Shown: positions 13,401 through 25,400 of the stretch, in pieces
How the letters are laid out: each line of letters opens with the position of its first letter
How positions within the stretch are numbered: the stretch's first letter is position 1
NCBI RefSeq assembly: GCF_964656455.1
Contig: NC_135718.1
Location: 52,295,008-52,359,007 of the forward strand
Source: Halichoerus grypus
Lineage: Eukaryota; Chordata; Mammalia; Carnivora; Phocidae
Reading direction: 5' to 3'
Length of the DNA: 64,000 nucleotides
Notes under the pieces: model-generated
What the model was told of the DNA's origin: nothing
What the model saw: the letters and a program-made list of their open reading frames with translations, nothing else
Databases searched by the model: none
Translations under genes and position numbers: made by a program

Positions 13401-16400
13401 AAATGCAAATCAAAACCACAATGAGGTATCACTACTCACCTATCACTACACACATATGGGAATGTTTAAAATTAAAAATAGCGAAAACACCAAATTCCAA
13501 CAAGGTTGCAAAGAACCTGGATCACTGATACATTCCTGCTGGAAATGTCAAATGTCAGAATTTCTGGTGGGAATGCTAAGTGTCAGTCTAGAAAGCAGTA
13601 TGCAATTTCTTTAAAAACAAAACATGCAAACAACCATATATAATCCAGCAATTGCACTCCTGAGCCTTTATACCAGAAAATGAAGACTTATATTCACACA
13701 AAAACCAGTATATAGTTTATAGGAGCTTTATAGTAAAAAACAGGAAACAACCCAGATGTCCCTCCATGGGTTAAACAAACATACAGCCATACTATGAAAT
13801 GCTATTCATCAATAAAAATGAACAAATTACTGGGACACAAACCAATCTCACTGGATCTCCAGAGAATTATGCTGAATGAAAAGGCCAATCTTAAAAGGTA
13901 CATACTGTAAAAGTACATTTATATAACATTTTTGAAGTGACAAAGCATAGAAATGGAGAACAAATTAGTAGTTGCCTGGTGTTAAGAAGGAGAATAGTGG
14001 AGGTGGCTTTTAAAGGGTAACATGGGATCACCTGGGTGGCTCAGTCGGTTAAGCATCTGCCTTCGGCTCAGGTCATGATCCCAGGGTCCTGGGATTGAGT
14101 CCTGTGTCGGGCTCCCTGCTCCGCGGGAAGTCTGCTTCTCCCTCTGCCTCTGCCTGCAGCTCTGCCTACTTGTGCTCTCTCTCTGTCAAATAAATAAAAT
14201 CTTAAAATAATAAATAAATAAAAATAAAAGGGTAACATGGGTTAAAAGGGTAACCAGAATCCTTGTGGTGATGAAATGACCTGTATCTTGATAGTACCAT
14301 TGGAAAAAAGGGTACAAGATAGCTTTCTGTATTATTTCTCACAATTGTATATGAATCTGAAATTATCTCAAAATAAAAAGTTTAATTTGGGACATTCTAA
14401 AAGGGGAAAAAAGCATAGTAGTGAGAAGAGTCGTGAAACTCAACACCACTGGACTTATAATGATAAAGCATTACTGTCTGCTCAAGACTGAAAGAAAGTA
14501 CACAAATTAATGAGTCAACGAAAGCCACCCCTCCTCTGCATAGAGCCCACAAATTAGAAACTGTGACGGTAGAGGTGAAAACAGAAAAAAAAAAAATTCT
14601 TTCTGGAGACCATGAGTACCCTCTGCAATATAGTGTCTGTCATCTTCCCCTTGGGTTTTCTTGAGAGAGACTACTTCATGCAGAGAACCTCTTCTTTCCA
14701 ATTCGTCAAGAGTTAAGCTGTATAAAAGAAAGTTTCCTCTTTGCTAGTGGAAAGTTTGTTAATAGTGTATAACTCTTCTAAAAAGATGAAAGAGGGCTTT
14801 GACCATTTTGTTTTTGAAGGTCTGAGTGTATTAGAAAATGGACACATGCCCAATGGACACAAAATTGTTTAATTATGGAATATGTTAAGATCTATCTTTA
14901 ATAAAATGGTTCTCTTAACATAAAAAAGAATAAAAGCAAATGAGTTAAATATTTAACTCAAGAAGCTACTAAAATAACAGAGAACTCCAAAGAATATAAA
15001 AAGAAAGAATTAAGAACAAAAATTAATTAGAAAATAAGCACTAGAAAAGAGCTACAGAACAAAACCTGCTTTAAAAGACTAACAGAATAGACAAACTTCT
15101 GGCATGATTGAGCCAAAACAAAACAAAACCAAGAAGATAAAACAATGTTAGGGGAAAAATGGGGCTTTACTACAGATAGAGTATACTTTTGAAAATTATA
15201 AAAATCATATTTTTGAAGATTCTGGGAAGATAGGAGAGTGGGAAGTACCAGGAATCTGTCTCCCACCTACACAACACTTGCACTACCACATTCTGTCTGA
15301 TATAACTATTTTGGAACTCTGGGTCTGTTGAAGGCTTGCAACTTATAGGGGAAGGTTTAGATGGCAAATTATGATTAATTTTGGTTAATTTCAGATCTAA
15401 ACACAGTAGCAGCTACTCATTCCCCACCCTTCTAGGTATGTGGCAGGGAGCCATGTATGTGTTCCTCTAGTAGCTTGCACACAGTTTGCTGGAGCCAGGA
15501 TAAGCTAAAAGGACCTTGTCCTTCAAATATTGTAGATCTGTGCTCTGATTGCTGATTGCTGCTTCTGATCACAGAGGTGCAGACAAAGAGGCTATAAGGT
15601 GTTGTTGCACCTCCCTCCATCCCGTTGTTGTAGGACCCTTCCTCTCCTGTTGAAACTACCAAAGGATTTAAAGGGCAGCATCCTTTCCCCTCTTACCTTT
15701 TTCTCCTTTTCCCCATTCAGGAACCAGGCATTAACAATTAGGGCACTTAAAAACAACTGCAAATAAGGGGAAAACTAGAAAGTGACCATGCATGTCCAGG
15801 GAAAGGCTCCCATTATTAGATTGAAATATCCAATGTTCAATAAAAAAATCATAAGGCATACAAAGAAACATGAAAGTATAGGCCATTCAAATTAAAAAAA
15901 AAATCACAAGAAACAACAGTGTTGGTGAGGATGTGGAGAAGAAACCCTCAGGCACTGTTAGTGGGAATGCAAACTGGTGCAGCCACTGTGGAAAACAGTA
16001 TGGAGGCTCCTCAAAAAATTAAAAATAGAATTACTATATGATCCAGTAATTCCCTATTGGACATTTACTCAAAGAATATGAAAACACTAATCTAAAAAGT
16101 TATATGCACCCCAATGTTTATTGCAGCATTATTTACAATAGCTAAATATGGAAGCAACCCAAGTGTCCATCAATAGAGGAATGGATAAAGAAAATGTGGT
16201 ATATATATACAATGGAATATTACTCAACCATAAAAAAGAATGAAATTTTGCCATTTGCAAAAACATGGATGGATCTAGAGGATATAATGTTAAGTGAAAG
16301 AACAGAGAGAAATACCGTATGATCTCACTCATATGGATTTTAAGAAATAAAAAAAGAAAAACCAAAAAACAGACTCTTAACTATAGAAAACAAACTAGCG

Positions 16401-19400
16401 GTTACCAGAGAGAAGTGGGTGGGAAGATGGGTGAAATAGGTGAAGGGGATTAAAAGTACACTTATCATGATGAGCACTGAGTAATGTATAGAATTGTTGT
16501 ATCACCATATTGTACACCTGAAACTAATATAACAGTGTATGTTAATTATACTGGAATTAAAAATAAGTAAACAAAATTTTAAAAAACAAGGAACATTTCA
16601 AATCAACAATCTAACTATACCGCTTAAGGAACTAGAAAAAGAAGAACAAAACTCCAAAACCCACAGAAGAAAGGAAATAATAAAAACTAGAGCAGAAGTA
16701 GGCAAAATACAGAATAAAAAACACAGAAAATCAATGAAACCAAAAGTCAGGTTTTTGAAAAAGATTTATTTATTCTAGGGAGAGAGAGAGAGAGAGTGCA
16801 CATGAGTGGGGGAAGGGGCAGAGGGAGAGGGAGAATCCCCAAGCAGACTCCCCACTGAATGGGGAGCCTGACATGGGGCTGGATCCCAGCACCCTGCGAT
16901 CATGACCTGAACCGAAATCAAGAGTTAGATGCTTAATTGACTGAGCCACCCAGGTGCCCCCAAAAGTCAGTTTTTTTAAAAGATCAACAAAATTCACAAA
17001 CCTCTAGCTAGACGGACTAAGAAAAAATAGAGAAGACTCATATAACTAAAGTTAGAAATTAAAGTGGGGATATTACTACCAATTATACAGAAATTAAAAG
17101 TGTAAGTGAGTACTATGAAAAATTATTCAACAAATGGGATAACCTAGATGAAATGGACAAATTCCTAGGGACACAAAACTACCAGATTAAAGCACAAAGA
17201 AAGAAAATCTTAATAGAACTATAACTATTAAGGAGATTAAATCAGTGATTTAAAAAAAATCTCTCAAAGAAAAGTCCTGGGCCTGATGGCTTCACTGGTG
17301 AATTCTACCAAATTCTTGAAGAACTAACACCAATACTACTAAAACTTTCCCAAAAAAATTGAAGAGGAGAGAATATTCCTAACTCATTCTATGAGGCCAG
17401 CATTATCCTGATACTGAAGCCAGACAAGGACACTATAAGAAAACTACAAACCAATATCTCTTATGAACATTGATGCACAAGTACTCAACAAAGTACTAGC
17501 AAACGAAGTTGAACAGCATATGAAAAGGATTAATGCACCTTGACCAGGGGAATTTATTCTTGGAATGCAAGGATGGCTCAACATACAACTCCATCTATGT
17601 AATAAATCAAATCAACAGAATGAAAACCCCCCACATAATCTCACTTGATAGAGAAAAAGCTTTTGACAAAATTCAACACCATTTCATGAAATAAACACTC
17701 AGCAAAGTAGGAATAGAGGGAAACTACCTCAAAATGATAAAAGCCATATATAAACATTTCTCAATGAACATTATACTCTGGTGAAAAACTGAAAATATTC
17801 CCTCTAAGATCAGGAGCAAGGCAAGGATTCCTGCTTTCACTTCTTTTCAAAATAATATTAAAAGTTCTAGCCAAAGCAGTTAGGCAAGAAAAAGAAATAA
17901 AAGACATCCAAATTGGAAAGGAAGAAATAAAATGATCTCTGTTGCAGGTTATATGATCAGTTTTATATATGATTATATGTAGAAAACCTTAAAGATCACA
18001 CACACACACACACCCCAGAATAAATGATATAAATGATTTTGGTAAAGCAGCAGGATATGGGGTGCCTGAGTGGCTCAGTCAGTTTCACATCTGACTCTTG
18101 ATTTTGGCTCAGGTCATGATCTCAGGGTCATGAGATCAAGCCCCGTGTCAGGCTCCATGCCCACACAGAGTCTGCTTGGGTTTTCTCTCCCTCGGCCCTT
18201 CCCCTCTGCTCTCCAAATGGATGAATGGATGAATGAATGAATGAATGAATGAATGAATAATAAATCTTTTTTTAAAAAAAATGCAGGATACAAATTCAGC
18301 AAATATCAGTTGCATTTCTGTATACTAACTGTGAACAACACGAAAAGTAAGTTATAAATCAATTCCATCAAAAGGAATAAAATACTTAAGAATTAACTTT
18401 TTTTTAAATGGATCAGTTATTTAATTAGGTTCTTTTTTTTATTATGTTACGTTAGTCATCATACATTACATCATTAGTTTTTGATGTAGTGTTCCATGAT
18501 TCATTGTTTGCGTATAACACCCAGTGCCCATTCAATATGTGCCCTCCTTAATACCCATCACTGGCCTAACCCATCCCCCCACCCGCCTCCCCTCTAAAAC
18601 CCTCAGTTTGTTTCTCAGAGTCCATAGTCTCTCATGGTTCATCTCCCCCTCCAATTTCGCCCCCTTCATTTTTCCCTTCCTACTATCTTCTTCTTCTTCT
18701 TCTTTTTTTTTTTTAACATATAATGTATTATTTGTTTCAGAGGTACAGGTCTGTGATTCATCAGTCTTACACAATTCACAGCACTCACCATAGCACATAC
18801 CCTCCCCAGTGTCCATCACCCAGCCACCCTATCCCTCCCACCCCCCACCACTCCAGCAACCCTTAGTTTGTTTCCTGAGATTAAGAATTCCTCATATCAG
18901 TGAGATCATATGATACTTGTCTTTCTCTGATTGACTTATTTCGCTTCGCATAATACCCTCTAGTTCCATCCACGTCATTGCAAATGGGAAGATTTCTTTT
19001 TTGATGGCTGCATAATATTCCATTGTATATATATACCACATCTTCTTTGTCCATTCATCTGCTGATGGACATCTAGGCTCTTTCCATAGTTTAGCTGTTG
19101 TGGACAATGCTGCTATAAACATTGGGGTGCAGGTGCCCCTTCGGATCACTACATTTGTATGTTTGGGGTAAATACCCAGTAGTGCAATTGCTGGGTCATA
19201 GGGTAGCTCATTTTCAACTTTTTGAGGAACCTCCATACTGTTTTCCTGAGTGGCTGCACCAGCTTGCATTCCCAACAGTGTAGGAGGGTTTCCCTTTCTC
19301 CGCATCCTTGCCAAAATCTGTCATTTCCTGACTTGTTAATTTTAGTCATTCTGATGGGTGTGAGGTGGTATCTCATTGAGGTTTTGATTTGTATTTCCCT

Positions 19401-22400
19401 GATACTGAGTGATGTTGAGCACTTTTTCATGTGTCTGTTGGCCATTTGGATGTCTTCTTTGCAGAAATGTTTGTTCATGTCTTCTGCCCATTTCTTGATT
19501 GGATTATTGGTTCTCTGGGTGTTGAGTTTGATAAGTTCTTTATAGATTTTGGATACTGGCCCTTTATCTGATATGTCATTTGCAAATATCTTCTCCCATT
19601 CTGTCGGTTGTCTCTTGGTTTTGTTGACTGTTTCCTTTGCTGTGCAAAAGCTTTTTATCTTGATGAAGTCCCAGTAGTTCATTTTTGCCCTTGCTTCCCT
19701 TGCCTTTGGCAATGTTTCTAGGAAGAAGTTTCTGCGGCTGAGGTCGAAGAGGTTGCTGCCTGTGTTCTCCTCTAGGATTTTGATGGATTCCTGTCTCACA
19801 TTTAGGTTTTTCATCCATTTTGAGTCTATTTTTGTGTGTGGTGTAAGGAAATGGTCCAATTTCATTCTTCTGCATGTGGCTGTCCAATTTTCCCAACACC
19901 ATTTGTTGAAGAGACTGTCTTTTTTCCATTGGACATTCTTTCCTGCTTTGTCAAAGATTAGTTGACCATAGAGTTGAGGGTCCATTTCTGGGCTCTGGAT
20001 TCTGTTCCATTGGTCTGTCTGTTTTTGTGGCAGTACCATACTGTCTTGATGATGACAGCTTTGTAATAGAGCTTGAAGTCCGGAATTGTGATGCCACCAG
20101 CTTTGCTTTTCTTTTTCAACATTCCTCTGGCTATTCGGGGTCTTTTCTGGTTCCACACAAATTTTAGGATTATTTGTTCCATTTCTTTGAAAAAAGTTGA
20201 TGATATTTTATAGTGATTGCATTAAATGTGTAGATTGCTCTGGGTAGCATTGACATTTTCACAATATTTGTTCTTCCAATCCATGAGCATGGAACGTTTT
20301 TCCATTTCTTTGTGTCTTCCTCAATTTCTTTCATGAGTATTCTATAGTTTTCTGAGTACAGATTCTTTGCTGCTTTGGTTAGGTTTATACCTAGGTATCT
20401 TATGGTATTGGGTGCAATTGTAAATGGGATCAACTCCTAAATTTCTCTTTCTTCTGTCTTGTTGTTGGTGTATAGAAATGCAACTGATTTTTGTGCATTG
20501 ATTTTATATCCTGCGACTTTACTAAATTCCTGTATGAGTTCCAGCAGTTTTGGGGTGGAGTCTTTTGGGTTTTCCACATAAAGTGTCATATCATCTGCAA
20601 AGAGTGAGAGTTTGACTTCTTTGCTGATTCGGATGCCTTTTATTTCTTTTTGTTGTCTGATTGCTGAGGCTAGGACTTGTAGTACTATGTTGAATAGCAG
20701 TGGTGATAGTGGACATCCCTGCTGTGTTCCTGACCTTAGGGGGAAAGCTCTCAGTTTTTCCCCATTTAGAATGATATTCGCTCTGGGTTTTTCATAGATG
20801 GCTTTTATGATATAGAGGTATGTACCCTCTATCCCTGCACTCTGAAGAGTTTTAATCAAGAAAGAACGTTGTACTTTGTCAAATGCTTTTTCTGCATCTA
20901 TTGAGAGGATCATATGGTTCTTTTTTTTTTTTTTTTAAAGATTTTATTTATTTATTTGACAGAGAGAGACACAGTGAGAGAGGAAACACAAGCAGGGGGA
21001 GTGGGAGAAGGAGAAGCAGGCTTCCCGCTGAGCAGGGAGCCCGATGTGGGGCTCGATCCCAGGACCCTGGGATCACGACCTGAGCCGAAGGCAGACGCTT
21101 AACGACTGAGCCACCCAGGCGCCCCGAGGATCATATGGTTCTTGTTATTTCTTTTATTAATATATTGTATCACATTGATTGATTTGCGGATGTTAAACCA
21201 ACCATGCAGCCCAGGAATAAATCCCACTTGGTTGTGGTAATAATCCTTTTAATGTACTGTTGGATCCTGTTGGCTAGTATTTTGGTGAGAATTTTTGCAT
21301 CCATGTTCATCAGGGATATTGGTCTGTAATTCTCCTTTTTGGTGGGGTCTTTGTCTGGTTTTGGGATCAAGGTAGTGCTGGCCTCATAAAATGAGTTTGG
21401 AAGGTTTCCTTCCATTTCTATTTTTTGGAACAGTTTCAGAAGAATAGATATTAATTCTTCTTTAAATGTTTGGTAGAATTCCCCTGGGAAGCCATCTGGC
21501 CCTGGGCTCTTAATTGTTGGGAAATTTTTTATTACTGCTTCAATTTCCTTACTGGTTATGAGTCTGCTCAGGTTTTCTATTTCTTCCTGGTTCAGTTTTG
21601 GTAGTTTATACATCTAATGGAATGCATCCATTTCTTCCAGATTATCTAATTTGCTGGCATATAGTTGCTCATAATATCTTCTTATAATTGTATTTCTTTG
21701 GTGTTGGTTGTGATTTCTCCTCTTTCATTCATGATTTTATTTATTTGGGTCCTTTCTCTTTTCTTTTTGATAAGTCTGGCCAGAGATTTATCAATCTTGT
21801 TAATTCTTTCAAAGAACCAGCTCCTAGTTTCGTTGATATGTTCTACTGTTCTTTTGGTTTCTATTTCATTGATTTCTGCTCTGATCTTTATTATTTCTCT
21901 TCTCCTGCTGGGTTTAGACTTTACTTGCTGTTCTTTCTCCAGCTCCTTTAGGTGTAGGGTTAGGTTGTGTATTTGAGACCTTTCTTGTTTCTTGAGAAAG
22001 GCTTATATTGCTGTATACTTTCCTCTTAGGACTCCCTTTGCTGCATCCCAAAGATTTAGAACAGTTGTGTTTTCATTTTCATTTGTTTTCATGAATTTTT
22101 TAAATTCTTCTTTAATTTCCTGTTTGACCCATTCATTCTTTAGTAGGATGCTCTTTAGCCTCCATGTATTTGAGTTCTTTCTGACTTTCCTCTTGTGATT
22201 AAGTTCTAGTTTCAAAGCATTGTGGTCTGAAAATATGCAGGGAATGATCCCAATCTTTTGGTACCAGTTGAGACCTGATTTGTGACCTAGGATGTGATCT
22301 ATTCTGGAGAATGTTCCATGGGCACTAGAGAAGAATGTGTATTCTGTTGCTTTGGGATGGAATGTTCTGAATATATCTGTGAAGTCCATTTGGTCCAGTG

Positions 22401-25400
22401 TGTCATTTAAAGTCTTTATTTCCTTGTTGACCTTTTGTTTAGATGATTTGTCCATTTCAGTGAGGGGGGTGTTAAAGTCTCCCACTATTGTTGTATTGTT
22501 GTCGATGTGTTTCTTTGCTTTTGTTATTAATTGGCTTATATAATTGGCTGCTCCCATGTTAGGGGCATAGATATTTACAATTGTTAGATCTTCTTGTTGG
22601 ATAGACCCTTTAAGTATGATATAGTGTCCTTCCTCGTCTCTTATTATAGTCTTTCGGTTTAAAATCTAATTTGTCTGATATAAGGATTGCCAACCCAGCT
22701 TTCTTTTAGTGTCCATTAGCATGGTAAGTGGTTTTCCACACCCTCACTTTAAATCTGGAGGTGTCTTTGGGTCTAAAATGAGTCTTTTGCAGACAGCATA
22801 TCGATGGGTCTTGTTTTTTTATCCAGTCTGATAGCCTGTGTCTTTCGATTGGGGCATTTAGCCCCTTTACATTTAGGGTAACTATTGAAAGATATGAATT
22901 TAGTGCCATTGTATTGCCTGTAAGGTGACTGTTACTGTATATTGTCTGTATTCCTTTCTCGTCTATGTTACTTTTAGGCTCTCTCTTTGCTTAGACGACC
23001 CCTTTCAATATTTCTTGTAGGGCTGGTTTCGTGTTTGCAAATTCCTTTAGTTTTTGTTTGTCCTGGAAGCTTATCTCTCCTTCTATTTTCAATGACAGCC
23101 TAGCTGGATATAGTATTCTTGGCTGCATATTTATCTCATTTAGTGCTCTGAATAGATCATGCCAGTCCTTTCTGGCCTGCCAGGTCTCTGTGGCTAGGTC
23201 TGTTGCCAATCTAATGTTTCTACCATTGTAGGTTACAGATCTCTTGTCTCTAGCTGCTTTCAGGATTTTCTCTTTATCTCTGAAACTCGTAAGTTTTACT
23301 ATTAGATGTCAGGGTGTTGACCTATTTTTATTGATTTTGAGGGGGGTTCTCTGTGCCACCTGGATTTTGATGCCTGTTTCCTTCCCCAAATTAGGGCAGT
23401 TCTCTGCTATAATTTGCTCCAATATACCTTCTGCCCCTCTCTCTCTTTCTTCTTCTTCTGGGATCTCAATTATTCTAATATTATTTCGTCTTATGGTATC
23501 ACTTATCTCTCGAATTCTCCCCTCGTGATCCAGTAGTTGTTTATCTCTCTGTTTCTCAGCTTCTTTATTCTCTATCATTTGGTCTTCTAGATCACTAATT
23601 CTTTCTTCTGCCTCATTTATCCTAGCAGTTAGAGCCTCCATTTTTTATTGCACCTCATTAATAGCCTTTTTGATTTCGACTTGGTTAGATTTTAGTTCTT
23701 TTATTTCTCCAGAAAGGGATTCTCTAGTAGCTTCTATGCTTTTTCAAGCCCAGCTAGTATCTTTATAGTCGTCATTCTGAACTCTAGTTCCGACATCTTA
23801 TTAATGTCCATATTGATTAGGTCGCTGGCAGTCAGTACTGCCTCTTGTTCTTTTTTTTTTTTTTTTTTGAGGTGAGTTTTTCCATCTTGTCATTTTGTCC
23901 AGAGAAGAATAGATGAATGAGAGAACAAAATGCTAACAGGGTAACAACGACCCCAGAAAAATATACACTAAACAAATCAGAAGAGACCCGAAACCAGGGG
24001 GGGAGAAAGAAAAAAAAAAAAAGAATATGATCAAATATGATCAGGCTGGTGAATAGATCAGTGCCACCCACTAGATTTTGGGCGTATTTTCGTCTGTTAG
24101 AAGAAACTGCCTCCCAAAATTTTAAAGAAAGAAAAACTTATATATGTACAAAAATAAGGGTAAGTACGATGAAGGGATGGAATATGACTGTAAAGATGAA
24201 AATTATAAAAGATTTTATAAAAGGAATTGATAAGAAGTTGGTTGAAAAAAGGAAGAAGAGAAATTTAAAAAGAACAAAAAAAGTGGGCGGGGAGAGAATG
24301 TGATCAGGCAGGAGACTAGAACAAAGCCATACCCTAGAAATTTAGGGTATATTTTGGTCTGTTAGAAGAAACTGTATCCCAAAATTTTAAAGAGAGAACA
24401 ACTTATATATATACAAAAGATAAGGTTAACTACAATGAAGGGATAGAATATGACACTAAAAATGAAAAATAAAAAAGATTTTTAAAAAAGGGATTGATAA
24501 GATGTTGGGTGAAAAAGGGAAAAAGAAAAATTAAAAAAAATAGAAAAGGAAAAAAATAAAGAAAATTTAAAGAATTAACTTTGAAAGATTAAAGAATCAT
24601 GGGGAAAAAAAGCCATGAATTCTATGGAATTCTAGGGGAATACTAGTGCTGGAGTTCTGCCGTTCTCATTGATCAGTAAACTTGGTCTTGGCTGGCTGTT
24701 CTTGCTGATCTTCTGGGGGAGGGGCCTGTTGCAGTGATTCTCAAGTGTCTTTGCCCGAGGCTGAATTGCCCCCCAACCCCCCACCCCCGCCAAGGGCCGG
24801 GCTAAGTAATCTGCTCGGGTTTGCTCTCGGTAGCTTTTGTTCCCTGCAAGCTTTCCATACAGCTTTGGAGGACGAGAAAGAAAATGGAGGCCTCCCAATC
24901 TCTGGTCCCGGAGGAGCCGAGAGGTTGGGGCCCCACTTCTGAATGAGCCCCCAGAGAAAAGCAGTCAGTCACTCCTCTCTTCTTGGTTTCTGGTCACACT
25001 CCGTGCTCACCCAGCCTGAGACCAAGCATTTCTATCTCTGGCACACGACCCTGTTTGTAGTCTCCAAACCCAGCAGATTCCTGCAGTGCACTCCTGTGCC
25101 ACTCCTCCCAGGGGAGGAAGGGGAGTCTCCCCGGATCTGCTGCTTGTTGGGTCCCTGCTGGAAGAGCAGTGGCCCGACTGTGCCACGGATCACGGTTTAT
25201 GGCAACCCCGAGCTGAGAGCCCACTCCTTGGCTCTGTCTCTGCAGCTGGCTTCCCTGCTCTGATACCTGGGAGCTCTGCTGCACTCAGGCACCCCTGGTC
25301 TTTCTGTGACCCCGAGGGTCCTGAGACCACACTGTCCCAGCAAGGGTTCCACCCCCTGCTTAGCCACTGGAGTGACGTCCCTCAGCGGAGTCGACTTCTA

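Larger units (their letters stand above)
7180..14395 (+). mobile_element. Old sense L1 with 5'UTR, decayed
   Basis: A diverged L1 in CFAP70 intron 3. It has a 5'UTR-like region (about 7180-8110), ORF1-like text (about 8250-9000), ORF2-like text (about 9550-13850) and a 3' end near 14395. Reading frames are shredded. It is interrupted by two short antisense L1 3' ends (8129-8236, 11386-11797) and three SINEs. The subfamily is not determined. Confidence 0.75.
16590..18398 (+). mobile_element. Old sense L1 ORF2, left part (host of L1 copy A)
   Basis: Decayed ORF2, interrupted by SINEs at 16757-16960 and 18058-18282. It breaks at the TSD of the L1-RPL6 unit and resumes at 26589. Confidence 0.8.

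Noticed and set aside
18001..18013. CA repeat as a notable microsatellite
   Set aside because: Only about six units, ordinary for an old L1.
19149..20156. 335-codon minus-strand frame as a host gene
   Set aside because: It is the C-terminal part of L1 ORF2 (copy A), repeated almost identically in copy B at 52001-52684.
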